Below the pieces are notes generated by a model that saw only the letters and a list, made by a program, of their open reading frames with translations, was not told the origin of the DNA and did not search any database. From a virus: DNA of 27,255 nucleotides. A program made the position numbers and the translations under genes. Numbering within the stretch: the stretch's first letter is position 1; the number at the start of each line of letters is the position of its first letter. Where the stretch lies: the IMG/VR virus record IMGVR_UViG_3300020215_000127, positions 1 through 27,255 of that record; one strand, given 5' to 3'. Positions 21,201 through 27,255 of this stretch are shown here, in pieces.

Positions 21201-22836
21201 GGTCGAAGAGCTGCGCATCGGCCCGGCCCCCACCTACACGTGCCGAATCGTGGCGCGCAAGTACGCCACGTCGATGTTCAGCGATAACGTGAGGCAGACG
21301 GCCGTCAAGCTCCCCACGGTGCTCCGCACGGTGACGCCCATACCCACCTCTGCCGTCCTCATAGACCTGACTGCGGTCTCGGAGGAGGACGGGTCGCGGC
21401 CCGGCTTCTACGTCGTCCCCACCTTCGACGCTTCGGCGCACGGCTCCTGGAAAGGGTTTTCGCTTTGGGCCGACTACGGGGCCGGGTATCAGAAACTCGC
21501 CGAAGGGGATGTTGCCGGGACGACGGGCACGGCCACCACTCACCTTTCGGCCGGGAGCCCCCACCAGCCCGAGACCGGCACGACGCTGACGGTGGTCGTC
21601 GAGCCGGGCCGCTCACTCTCTTCGGTAACGCTCACCCAAGCATACGCCTCCGCGCGCGCCAACCTCGCGGCCTACGGGGCTGAGTACGTCCAATTCCTGA
21701 CGGCGACCCTGACGGACGAGGCGACGAACACCTGGACGTTGACGGGCTTCCTCCGGGGCAGGTTCGGCACGGCGACTGACGCGCACGCGGACGGTGAGTC
21801 GTTCGCGCTGATGGAGGCGGCCGTCTTCGTCCCCGCGCCGCTCTCGGCCTTAAACGTCTCGTTCCCCTACAAGGCGCTCACGGTAAACCAAAGTCTTTCG
21901 GACGTGACGCCGCAGAACTTCACCTGGACCGGCGGCTCGGTCAAACCCCTCGCCCCGGTCAACGCCCACCGCAGGGACGATTCGGACGGCAACTCCCTCA
22001 TCGAGTGGACGCCCCGCCGCCGCCTCGGCCACGGCATCCACCAGGGGATGTCGGGCTTCGACGACCTGAGCCCCGAACACTTCCTCGTCGAGTTCACCGA
22101 CTCGTCATTTAATCCGCTCCCCGACCCGCTGGAGATGCCGGTCATCACCAACCTCGCGCTCGCGGCCCTCTTCGAGTCGAGCAGCCCGGACAAGTTCGAC
22201 GGGGTGGACATCAACACGCTCAGCATGGACAACAACACCGACGGGGTGGTGCTGAGCGCGCGGAGCCTCCAGAGGATTCGGCAGACCGGAAACTTCGCGG
22301 CCGCGACGCTCCGGGCGGGCGACGGCCTCGTCGGCTTCGGGTTCATCAGGGATTCGGCCGACTGGCGCAGCGGGGCGGCCCCAGAAACCCTGTGCGACTA
22401 CTGGGTGCAGCTCTCCGTCGGCCCGGACGAGCTCAGGGTTTTCGTTGAAGGCGTGGAGGTCTACTCCGAGGACGCCTCGTCTTACGTCTCCACCGGCGTC
22501 CGCGTAGACGCCGTCCTCTCGGGCGCCGAGTGCCGCTTCGTCAAGGACAGGAAGGGCGACTCCACGCCGCCCTTCTACGTCTCGCCGCTGAAACCCAACC
22601 CGCCGTACCACGTCTTCGCCCGCTGCGACCGCACGGGCTTCACCGGCTTCGGCTCGATAGACCTCGCGGTTGAGAAGGTGACGATGAAGACGACGCCGGA
22701 CCCGAAGACCATCCTGACATCGGCACAGAAGGCCAAGTACGGCATAGGCCCGACTGTCTACTGCAAGATCACGCAAGTTGACGCGCGCGTGGGCAAGGGC
22801 TACGCCCTGCGCGTCGCGCTCGAAGACGAACTGTGA
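18286..22836 (+). CDS. Tail tip/baseplate hub protein (large)
   Basis: At 1516 aa, the largest gene here. The N-terminal about 480 residues are a beta-type domain of hub proteins; at about 499-540 lies FLHNVIAPTGRLYFV and RIEIRGEKP, a region of GTA-type and siphophage hubs. Residues about 600-825 form an inserted, Ala/Thr/Gly-rich section of Ig-like domains (ATVTIGG, GDSVAITIDG). About 1148-1160 is WTLTGFLRGRFGT, a match to the LTGLLRGRxGT hallmark of Phage_tail_3/GTA hub proteins. The C-terminal 250 residues are lectin-like. It binds the tape measure end and the fibre. The start abuts the previous stop (TAGATG), suggesting coupling. Confidence 0.8.
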   Translation: MQETSPTFQTVLDAHELNAGSFDFVELIEIYAHDYLPGAGGFDPAAAEERFGGVEGFTFLGLAYQREYVGRNEVQRLFGKQENNVNADFSNVSRVLAAYVQSNDVSGKWLVVRTLSPLSSTVLADSIVLFCGRLEKPGDLGDTNGSLPAKQSFGPVNLQFPPRTFSPNDKLNRDPADPKFEGFRFTPMQATVLWTTRERRPGFGGLIGLTKKIRHSLQASSQSDVAADMAVPDAFGRVQMYVFHLAALDIGGAINLSVAVCEGVIAEYVSIRQTNPKFSQISANPARFYGYVGNEGPPGREQKPIRVLAPAIPNHPGDGHYSRTAWFAGFVSGSTHDVDEADAPDWIVLIKAKIVKVPDGSGEWTVEEWSDNPVDIARFLLAEERYFNEGENALEDAVNLQTRQHCEEFVLDATQGERAFVPSADISQVSRVGSTGLVTPRSIRIGEIGDLAGDAGAVPIIPETFDPGDPPGTNPPVLPGRPRLEAPFAYLRRRYTCNVTLTERQTAVDFLHNVIAPTGRLYFVRNGKGRIEIRGEKPADNTRLRAGAVATDTAVKVLDVEPWKAGLLLKQKLLVGAHLTTSEVRAVTAASYTADGNLITLSTSVSGGVTATASGATLAGGSSSTPASATVTIGGSPAAGDSVAITIDGVSAVYVLDGDASEEATAAMLARLIEATPALRQFVKATWGGANVLTIQARYGVLTLNSPLVNPHTGPVANPAAAPTLTAGPGGVLDAGPWLVAYSYATASGESFISPAGVATVSASGKITTGAVTLPAGAASLNWYVSKYVGSSELVYYGSNNGSAYTIGLTDAPDSSEALPPDINTTGEELVRVAMSFAANDQGAAILAQAGLTRGNVHAGTAKWPLGGKQSAANVFRGTFFNAVDDYASTPIEVRDFAHIARTRKESKMEADLSGFDSHSQASRYLNFLSAKYRDGDFFVEFSTGPAAILLEEGDVICVSFDNGGFVNLPVRVEELRIGPAPTYTCRIVARKYATSMFSDNVRQTAVKLPTVLRTVTPIPTSAVLIDLTAVSEEDGSRPGFYVVPTFDASAHGSWKGFSLWADYGAGYQKLAEGDVAGTTGTATTHLSAGSPHQPETGTTLTVVVEPGRSLSSVTLTQAYASARANLAAYGAEYVQFLTATLTDEATNTWTLTGFLRGRFGTATDAHADGESFALMEAAVFVPAPLSALNVSFPYKALTVNQSLSDVTPQNFTWTGGSVKPLAPVNAHRRDDSDGNSLIEWTPRRRLGHGIHQGMSGFDDLSPEHFLVEFTDSSFNPLPDPLEMPVITNLALAALFESSSPDKFDGVDINTLSMDNNTDGVVLSARSLQRIRQTGNFAAATLRAGDGLVGFGFIRDSADWRSGAAPETLCDYWVQLSVGPDELRVFVEGVEVYSEDASSYVSTGVRVDAVLSGAECRFVKDRKGDSTPPFYVSPLKPNPPYHVFARCDRTGFTGFGSIDLAVEKVTMKTTPDPKTILTSAQKAKYGIGPTVYCKITQVDARVGKGYALRVALEDEL

Positions 22837-22845
22837 GGCGAACCA

Positions 22846-24813
22846 ATGGCATCACCCTACCTCGGTAAAGACGTTCCCTACGACGGGCAGGCCGGCGCCG
22901 TCTCGGCAATCGCCGACTTCCTCCTGGCGGTCGAGAAGGCCGCGGCCGGCAAAGACGGCACCTTCTCCCTGCAAGGTCTCACGGGCAACGTCCCCCTGCC
23001 CTCCACGGCCTCGCAGCACAAATTCGTCACCCTGACGGGCGCCCCCGCCACCCCCGGCGTCACCTTGCAGTTGGCGGCGAACGCCAACGCGGAGCTCGTC
23101 ATCCTCAACCGCTGCACCGGCTCCTTCTCTACGGTCGTCGTCAAGAGCAAGGACGGGGCGAACGCGGGCAACTCGGCGGGCGTCTCGATAGCCACGGGCG
23201 CCGTCAAGATAGTGGCGCACGACGGCGAGAGCGCGTACGAGCCGAGCGGTTCGGGCGGCGCCGGCCTCTCCGACGGCGACAAGGGCGACGTCACCGTCTC
23301 GGGCTCCGGCGCCACGTGGGCCATCGACAACAACGCCGTCACGAACGCCAAGCTCGCCGACGTGGCGACGCAGACCGTCAAGGGCAGGACGACGGCGGGC
23401 ACCGGAGACCCCGAAGACCTGACGGCCGCGCAGGCGCGCGCCGTCATCCTCAACGGGGACGCGAACAGGGCCGGCAACCGCACCGTAGACTGCCTCAAGA
23501 TGGAGCCCGACGCGATAGAGGCGATACAACAGGGCCTCTTCACCTACACCGTCGGCCCCTCGGAGTGGAAGCTGGTCCTCTCGGCGTGGTACTGCGCCCT
23601 TGACGGCACCGCCGGCCGCTGGGAGGTCAGAGACCCGGCGCGGGCCCAAGTTCTTCACAACGTTGTACTGAGAGGTTCCTACGCCCCCGGTGGCCTGAAC
23701 GCCGGGAGCCACGCGCTCATAGCCAACCCGGCGCTCGCGACCTACGCGAACCCGGAGGACACCTACGAGGAGCGCAGGTGGAAGATGCGGACGCAACTGC
23801 GGACGAACGCGGTCGGCATCGACGCGGCGGGCTGGGCCAACGAGGAGCACGTCCTGTGCGGGGCCTACGGCGCAATCGTCCGGCAGGTGACGGCCTACGA
23901 CGCGCCTTTTTTCGTCATCGGCACCAGCTTCGGCCAGCCCTTGAACATGCACGACGAGCTGGGGGACCTGGCGGCCTACTCGTCGCGCGCCGCCACGGGC
24001 ACCCCGCCCGTCCCCGGCTTCAACTCGACGGTCGGCAACGGCGTGTGGCGCTTCGGCGGCGAGCCGAACCTGCCCGTCACCAAGTACCTGCTCTCTTACG
24101 CCCTCATCGGGCCGGGCAGCGCCGAGACCGCGGGCGTCGACCCGAAAGGTACTATCGCGTGGGTGAACCTCCCCCCGACCTGGTCCAAGGTCGCGGACCC
24201 CAACACCTACAGCTTCCGCGACGACTGCCAGGCGGCGGCGGGCGTCGACACGACGAAGTGGGCCGTGACGGGGGCGGGAACCACCCGCGATAACAAATTC
24301 CTCTGGTACAAGCAGGCGGGCCCGAACACCGGCTGGGGCGACGTCGCCCTGACCTCGATAGCGAACGTCACGCGGGCTTCGGGAAAGGTAATAGAGTTCT
24401 CGGTGAGCTTCGGCGACGTCGCGAACGTCCTCTTCGCGATAGGGCTCTCGGACGGCGCGGGGCTCGCCCCCGCCAACTGGGTCCACGCCTACCTCTTCGA
24501 CTCTAACGCAGTGGCCGGTGCGATGAACCTGCACGGCTGGCAGAACGGGGCGAGCGGGGCGAACACGGGGGCCGGGTCCATACTCGCCAAGAGGATCACC
24601 CGCTGCCGGCTCGTGATGCAGTCGGACAACTCCGTCGCCTATCAGGTGCAGTCGCAGGCGTTCACTGACGGCTCGTCTAACCCCGCACACCCCGGCTCGA
24701 CCGTTTGGCGGACGCTGGCGGTCACGCCCTGGACGGCGGGGCCTTCGACGATGAAGCTGTTTGCTACTACTTACGTCGGGACGGCCTACATTAACGACAT
24801 AAAGGTGTACTGA
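22846..24813 (+). CDS. Tail fibre / receptor-binding protein
   Basis: A 655-aa protein. At residues about 144-203 it contains LSDGDKGDVTVSGSG, then AVTNAKLADVATQTVKGRT and AGTGDPEDLTAAQ, the pattern of phage fibre proteins that links an N-terminal anchor to a C-terminal binding part. The last 200 residues (from about 455, FRDDCQAAAGVDTTKW) look like a concanavalin-type lectin fold. It should bind the host surface receptor. It begins 9 nt after the hub stop and overlaps the next gene by 1 nt. Confidence 0.75.
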   Translation: MASPYLGKDVPYDGQAGAVSAIADFLLAVEKAAAGKDGTFSLQGLTGNVPLPSTASQHKFVTLTGAPATPGVTLQLAANANAELVILNRCTGSFSTVVVKSKDGANAGNSAGVSIATGAVKIVAHDGESAYEPSGSGGAGLSDGDKGDVTVSGSGATWAIDNNAVTNAKLADVATQTVKGRTTAGTGDPEDLTAAQARAVILNGDANRAGNRTVDCLKMEPDAIEAIQQGLFTYTVGPSEWKLVLSAWYCALDGTAGRWEVRDPARAQVLHNVVLRGSYAPGGLNAGSHALIANPALATYANPEDTYEERRWKMRTQLRTNAVGIDAAGWANEEHVLCGAYGAIVRQVTAYDAPFFVIGTSFGQPLNMHDELGDLAAYSSRAATGTPPVPGFNSTVGNGVWRFGGEPNLPVTKYLLSYALIGPGSAETAGVDPKGTIAWVNLPPTWSKVADPNTYSFRDDCQAAAGVDTTKWAVTGAGTTRDNKFLWYKQAGPNTGWGDVALTSIANVTRASGKVIEFSVSFGDVANVLFAIGLSDGAGLAPANWVHAYLFDSNAVAGAMNLHGWQNGASGANTGAGSILAKRITRCRLVMQSDNSVAYQVQSQAFTDGSSNPAHPGSTVWRTLAVTPWTAGPSTMKLFATTYVGTAYINDIKVY

Positions 24814-25247
24814 TGATTAACGAGGAAGCGTCGACGTTGGTGGCGTTCAGGGAGGCGGAGGTCCGCCAGAGGGGCGTGCGCACCTTCGGCCGCCTGCTCT
24901 CGGTCTCGGCGGCGTTCCGGGTGGCCTTGCCCGCCGGCCCGGCGTCGGCGACCCTCTCGCTCGTGCGGGGCTCGGCGGTGCTGGCGGGCGCGGAGCTGCG
25001 GGGTCTGACGAGGCCCGGCGAGCCCGCGAACCCCATCAGGCCCGGAGAGAGCGTGCCGAAGGGCGAGTATCTGTTGTCCTTCGACTTGCGGCCCGCAGAG
25101 CCCGTTGACCTGACGCCCGCCACCCAATTGCGCCTGACGGTCGCGGGGAAGTCCGAGGACGTCCGAATGGATTGGGAGGGGGCCACGATGGAGCCGAATC
25201 CGGGGAGGCTGAAATCGTTCTCTCTGAAGGCCGTCAGGGGCAAGTGA
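24813..25247 (+). CDS. Protein after the tail fibre, function unknown (144 aa)
   Basis: A 144-aa protein whose ATG overlaps the fibre stop. Sequence AFREAEVRQRGVRTFGRLL, then beta-type stretches (AFRVALPAGPASATLSLV, LRLTVAGKSEDVRM). In phages such a gene after the fibre often encodes a fibre assembly factor or an accessory virion protein, but no motif proves it. It is the last rightward gene; only about 100 nt separate it from the convergent leftward genes. Confidence 0.55.
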   Translation: MINEEASTLVAFREAEVRQRGVRTFGRLLSVSAAFRVALPAGPASATLSLVRGSAVLAGAELRGLTRPGEPANPIRPGESVPKGEYLLSFDLRPAEPVDLTPATQLRLTVAGKSEDVRMDWEGATMEPNPGRLKSFSLKAVRGK

Positions 25248-25351
25248 GGGGGTTGGGCCGTCTGAGGGGGTTAAAACGCGCCACAGGGGCTCTAACGGCC
25301 GGGAATGGGCGCCCTAGCGGGGCTCGTCGCCGCGCCCACCTGTTCGCACTC

Positions 25352-25525
25352 TCAGACAACTAGCCAAGTAATGAGGGCGACGAGGGCGACCCCGCCCCCG
25401 CCGAAGATGGTAGCGCCGATGTAATCCTGATACCGGAAAGCTAAGACGGCCGTGCGGAAACAGCCGGCCACGGCGACGGCGAATGCGCCGAAGAACATCG
25501 CCCATACTAACTTATCGCTGTCCAT
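25352..25525 (-). CDS. Two-helix membrane protein, holin-like (57 aa)
   Basis: The frame is open far upstream, but ATG 25525 is chosen: it follows GAGGA and lies 11 nt after the previous stop. The 57-aa product has two membrane segments (LVWAMFFGAFAVAVAGCF and ATIFGGGGVALVALITWL) joined by a short loop with basic residues (FRYQDY). Two-pass membrane proteins of this size at the end of a phage operon are often holins, which open the inner membrane at lysis. No endolysin is seen nearby, so the call stays tentative. Confidence 0.6.
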   Translation of the reverse strand: MDSDKLVWAMFFGAFAVAVAGCFRTAVLAFRYQDYIGATIFGGGGVALVALITWLVV

Positions 25526-25536
25526 GCCTGTCCTCG

Positions 25537-25833
25537 TTAGCCCCCTATCGTCTCGGGGAAGTCCACCCGCGCCGGGTAAAACTCCTTCAGGTCTGCCGCC
25601 CCCAACACCTCCAGGTCTTCTTCGGGAACCCACAAGTCTAGAAAGCGCGGGTCGAAGGTGGTCAGCGCCCACTGCCCGACGTAAGGCCCGCCGTCCGCTT
25701 CCTCAATCGGCCAGGCGTACATGAAGACGGCTTCCGCGCCGAGGGCCCCGCACAGTTCGGGCCGCAGGGTGTCGAGGCGCTTCGGGTTGAACCGGGCGCG
25801 GACGGCGGAGAATTGGACGGCGTCGTCTTCCAA
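25537..25833 (-). CDS. Small protein of unknown function (98 aa)
   Basis: A 98-aa protein starting at TTG 25833, with GGGGGAG about 6 nt upstream. The core is beta-rich (AVFMYAWPIEEADGG, QWALTTFDPRFLDLW) with an acidic helix (VPEEDLEVLGAADLKEF). No membrane segment. It lies 11 nt before the holin-like gene, so they are probably co-transcribed. No family is recognised. Confidence 0.6.
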   Translation of the reverse strand: MEDDAVQFSAVRARFNPKRLDTLRPELCGALGAEAVFMYAWPIEEADGGPYVGQWALTTFDPRFLDLWVPEEDLEVLGAADLKEFYPARVDFPETIGG

Positions 25834-25877
25834 GTCTGCTCCCCCTTCTACCCTCTACTAGTGTGCCGGGCCGCCCG

Positions 25878-26081
25878 CTACATCTCCGGGGCGTCGTCAG
25901 CGATAGATGCCATCAGCGGCGCGGCCTCCATCGCGTCTGCAATCTCACGCGGCGACTTGCCCGCGCCGACGGCTTCGCGCATCGCGCGGGACATCTCATC
26001 AATTATCCGCGCACGCTCTTTCATGCGCAGCCCGAAGTTTTCAACCAGCCTGTCGAATATCGGAACGTGTTCGGTAGCCAT
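25878..26081 (-). CDS. Small helical protein (67 aa)
   Basis: A 67-aa helical protein (FDRLVENFGLRMKERARII, then REAVGAGKSPREIADAMEA). GAGGTGA lies about 5 nt before ATG 26081. The helix-rich, Arg/Glu-rich content has no diagnostic motif. Its leader contains the inverted repeat at 26102-26171, so its expression may depend on that structure. Function unknown. Confidence 0.58.
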   Translation of the reverse strand: MATEHVPIFDRLVENFGLRMKERARIIDEMSRAMREAVGAGKSPREIADAMEAAPLMASIADDAPEM

Positions 26082-26101
26082 GTGCTCACCTCAAATCGTC
26101 T

Positions 26102-26171
26102 GGGGGCCGTGTACTGCTCCAGCGCCGGGCGGTAGGCGAAACCCGGCACGCCCCGAAGGGCCACGGCCCCC
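26102..26171 (-). other. Branched inverted repeat, cloverleaf-like RNA element
   Basis: GGGGGCCGTG (26102-26111) is perfectly complementary to CACGGCCCCC (26162-26171). Read on the minus strand the interior holds GCCC-TTCG-GGGC (a UUCG-type tetraloop hairpin), GCCGGG/CCCGGC with a 12-nt loop, and a small CTG-GAG-CAG hairpin, in series, like a multibranch junction. It sits between two leftward genes. An alternative is that part of it encodes a short peptide starting at a GTG at 26164, in which case the structure might be partly coincidence. Confidence 0.45.
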
Positions 26172-26177
26172 GAGGAA

Positions 26178-26405
26178 TTATAAACTGCGGCCGGGCGGGG
26201 TCCGCGCCTTATCCGCCTGAATTAATCCGTGTATGCAGTCGGCGCACACGCCATACAGCCTCATCTCTGCTTCGTTGCCGCAACGCTCGCACGCCATGTT
26301 TTCACGGTGAGGGAAGATGCGGCCCTCAGTCACTCGCATCAAGGCTGCGTCCGAGCGCAGTAAACTCACTATGCCGTCTTGAACGTCCTCGTCTTCGATA
26401 CCCAT
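26178..26405 (-). CDS. Small zinc-ribbon protein (75 aa)
   Basis: A longer frame is open upstream into the repeat, but ATG 26405 is used: AGAGG lies about 8 nt before it. The product starts MGIEDEDVQDGIVSLL and carries C39-x2-C42 (ACERCGNEAE) and C-x2-C (VCADCIH), a probable zinc site. It ends ARTPPGRSL. It lies about 60 nt downstream of one exported peptide gene and just upstream of the branched inverted repeat. Function unknown. Confidence 0.6.
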   Translation of the reverse strand: MGIEDEDVQDGIVSLLRSDAALMRVTEGRIFPHRENMACERCGNEAEMRLYGVCADCIHGLIQADKARTPPGRSL

Positions 26406-26464
26406 AAATGCAACCTCTGCGCGATTCGCCCGCCGTCGCGTTGGCGCTGGCTCATGGGGAGGGA

Positions 26465-26614
26465 TTATAACCTCTTTCTCGGCGGTCGTTGACCGTACCG
26501 CCATTCCGTACCCTGACTCGTCTCCACCTTCCTCACCTGAACGGCGTCCGGCTGCGCGGGCACGCGGGAGGGGTTGGAGAGAAATATGAGGATGAGGACG
26601 AACAGGTAAGACAT
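26465..26614 (-). CDS. Exported short peptide, copy A of a duplicated gene (49 aa)
   Basis: ATG 26614 lies about 7 nt after AAGGA; the ATG two codons upstream is too close to it. The product has a signal or membrane segment (SYLFVLILIFLSNPSRVPA) followed by about 29 residues (QPDAVQVRKVET and EWRYGQRPPRKRL). It has no lipobox cysteine. It is a near copy of the protein at 26948-27100 and lies in the repeat at 26481-26648. A small secreted or membrane-tethered peptide, role unknown. Confidence 0.62.
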   Translation of the reverse strand: MSYLFVLILIFLSNPSRVPAQPDAVQVRKVETSQGTEWRYGQRPPRKRL

Positions 26615-26648
26615 GAGCATTTCCTTTCACTAACGCGGCGCATCCCCC
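26481..26648. repeat. Direct repeat, copy A
   Basis: Matches 26967-27134 at a constant offset of 486 bp. By hand alignment the core 26521-26648 (128 bp) has 3 differences; the outer 40 bp have 10, all in the part coding for the peptide C-terminus. It contains an exported-peptide gene (minus strand). Offset and absence of indels imply one duplication event or two related insertions. Confidence 0.85.
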
Positions 26649-26709
26649 TGTACGCCTTGCATCGCTCGCAGATGGCCCAGAACTCAGCCGGGTTCCCCGC
26701 CTGTGTCAT
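26533..26709 (-). CDS. Small zinc-finger-like ORF, tail read from the repeat (58 aa)
   Basis: ATG 26709 overlaps the stop of the previous gene (ATGA). The start reads MTQAGNPAEFWAICERC, with C14-x2-C17 and then C31, C33 and C36 (CSCLTC). From about residue 30 onward the sequence is the second reading frame of the repeat copy, including a Ser run and Pro-rich stretch, and overlaps the exported-peptide gene by 82 nt. The N-terminus is probably real; the C-terminus may be an accident of the duplication. Confidence 0.45.
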   Translation of the reverse strand: MTQAGNPAEFWAICERCKAYRGMRRVSERKCSCLTCSSSSSYFSPTPPACPRSRTPFR

Positions 26710-26942
26710 GCGTCCTCCGTCGCTGATTTGACGGCCAAGGGAGGGCGAAGCGGCCCGTAATATTGGCCCTCACACTCCGCGATGCGCCCCCTCTCCTGAG
26801 TGTCGCAGTCGTATTGGACCCACCCGTCCGACTCGTCAAACCACACCTTGACCATCGTGGTCATGCCGAGCGCGTCGGGCCGGAGGAACCAATAGTAGCC
26901 CGCGACGAAGGGCTTTCTGTCTGTCCAGGCAAGTTCTCTCAT
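26706..26942 (-). CDS. Small protein of unknown function, YYGPLRPP tail (78 aa)
   Basis: ATG 26942 starts 5 nt after the stop of the exported-peptide gene, with a modest AGGCGG site. The product (MRELAWTDRKPFVAGYYWF, VKVWFDESDGWVQYDCD, GQYYGPLRPPLAV) resembles small phage and bacterial proteins with an aromatic GYYWF segment and YYGP-type end. Function is unknown. Its end overlaps the next gene (ATGA). Confidence 0.62.
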   Translation of the reverse strand: MRELAWTDRKPFVAGYYWFLRPDALGMTTMVKVWFDESDGWVQYDCDTQERGRIAECEGQYYGPLRPPLAVKSATEDA

Positions 26943-26947
26943 GCCGC

Positions 26948-27100
26948 CTATTGTACCCCTTTCCCCGGCGGCCGTTGACCGTATCGCCATTCAATCCCTT
27001 CGGCCGTCTCCACCTTCCTCACCTGAACGGCGTCCGTCTGCGCGGGCACGCGGGAGGGGTCGGAGAGAAATATGAGGATGAGGACGAACAGGTAAGACAT
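26948..27100 (-). CDS. Exported short peptide, copy B of a duplicated gene (50 aa)
   Basis: ATG 27100 is about 7 nt after AAGGA. The 50-aa product differs from copy A at few positions: N to D at 14, P to T at 22, TSQGT to TAEGI near 32-36, and a new C-terminus (GKGVQ instead of RKRL). The signal segment (SYLFVLILIFLSDPSRVPA) is the same. Conservation of the frame in both copies, with changes in the mature part, argues for a real gene. Confidence 0.62.
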   Translation of the reverse strand: MSYLFVLILIFLSDPSRVPAQTDAVQVRKVETAEGIEWRYGQRPPGKGVQ

Positions 27101-27134
27101 GAGCATTTCCTTTCACTAACGCGGCGCGTCCCCC
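26967..27134. repeat. Direct repeat, copy B
   Basis: The partner of 26481-26648, offset 486 bp. The core 27007-27134 has 3 differences from copy A. It contains the second copy of the exported peptide on the minus strand. The 318 nt between copies hold two short genes. Confidence 0.85.
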
Positions 27135-27255
27135 GAGAGAGAGCGCAGCCGCCCGGCGTGTACCGCGGGGCACCGCCGGTCATCGCTGAAGTACTCGCCG
27201 CACTCGCACCCGGACTCCAACTCCAGCGCGACCTCCTCGCGCGTCAGGGCGACGA
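27116..27255 (-). CDS. C-terminal end of a gene running off the window
   Basis: On the minus strand a frame is open from the right edge to a TAG at 27116. About 45 residues are seen: VALTREEVALELESG, then CECGEYFSDDRRC and ending SLSGDAPR. Three closely spaced cysteines (CEC ... C) hint at a small metal site. It is upstream of copy B of the peptide gene and belongs to the same leftward run. It is too short to identify. Confidence 0.5.
   Translation of the reverse strand, partial: VALTREEVALELESGCECGEYFSDDRRCPAVHAGRLRSLSGDAPR

Noticed and set aside
20089-21564. A 491-codon open frame on the minus strand opposite the hub gene
   Set aside because: It has Arg/Gly-rich, low-complexity sequence typical of shadow frames in high-GC DNA, no start context, and the plus-strand hub gene is well supported.
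22852-24690. A 612-codon open frame on the minus strand opposite the tail fibre gene
   Set aside because: Composition (Arg/Val/Gly/Asp runs) is that of a reversed high-GC gene, and the plus strand has fibre motifs.
25172-25363. 63-aa plus-strand ORF after the last tail gene
   Set aside because: It overlaps the end of the 24813 gene in another frame, has no ribosome-binding site and is Gly/Arg-rich.
26162-26164. A short peptide ORF starting at GTG inside the branched inverted repeat
   Set aside because: It is about 47 codons, reads into the next gene's frame region and has only a G-rich site; kept as an alternative explanation rather than a gene.
1-27255. CRISPR array, tRNA or diversity-generating retroelement
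   Set aside because: No spaced short repeats, no cloverleaf with tRNA features and no reverse transcriptase or template/variable repeat pair were found by reading. The branched element at 26102-26171 lacks the tRNA CCA end and T-loop.

Overview
The window looks like the structural half of a tailed bacteriophage (or prophage) genome with siphovirus-type gene order, from a high-GC host. The plus strand runs portal, scaffold, decoration protein, major capsid, head-tail connectors, tail tube, tail-assembly chaperones, tape measure, tail tip/hub and tail fibre. No terminase, integrase, replication gene, tRNA or CRISPR array is visible, so lifestyle and chromosome ends cannot be judged. The host cannot be fixed from sequence alone. 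A few cargo proteins (DUF4177-like, zinc-ribbon membrane protein, a protein read from about 13,349) resemble chromosomal proteins of Acidobacteriota-type bacteria, but that is only an impression.

Layout. (1) 1-1967: end of the portal gene and a run of overlapping small genes, one with an HExxH metallopeptidase motif. (2) 1968-2221: a promoter and a structured leader with mutually exclusive pairings. (3) 2222-6906: scaffold, decoration, capsid, connector and tail-tube genes. (4) 7001-7796: two overlapping tail-assembly chaperone frames that need a +1 (or -2) frameshift. (5) 7809-8045: a minus-strand zinc-ribbon gene inside the tail operon. (6) 8081-12273: virion-morphogenesis protein, a 1174-aa tape measure and a small gene. 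(7) 12257-17805: an accessory island of about 5.5 kb splitting the tail genes. Its left arm is mostly leftward (two membrane proteins, two HNH endonucleases and small genes) and its right arm rightward (HTH protein, small genes, a third HNH). The arms diverge from about 15,954-16,066, where two promoters face away from each other. (8) 17789-25247: a promoter plus terminator leader, then tail tip, hub, fibre and a last small gene. (9) 25352-27255: a leftward operon of small accessory genes, with a duplicated segment encoding two near-identical short exported peptides, a branched RNA-like inverted repeat, and a two-TM holin-like gene at its distal end.

Working together: regions 1-4, 6 and 8 build the head and the long non-contractile tail. 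The two structured leaders sit just before the capsid block and the tail-tip block, where late expression could be tuned. The HNH island and the right-hand leftward operon are accessory DNA. The HNH proteins may be homing-type or packaging-associated nucleases. The best candidates for undescribed biology are the HNH protein with serial zinc-binding modules, the island with its divergent promoter/operator, the competing-structure leader at 2015-2167, the 17803-17900 small-RNA-like unit and the duplicated peptide genes near the right end.
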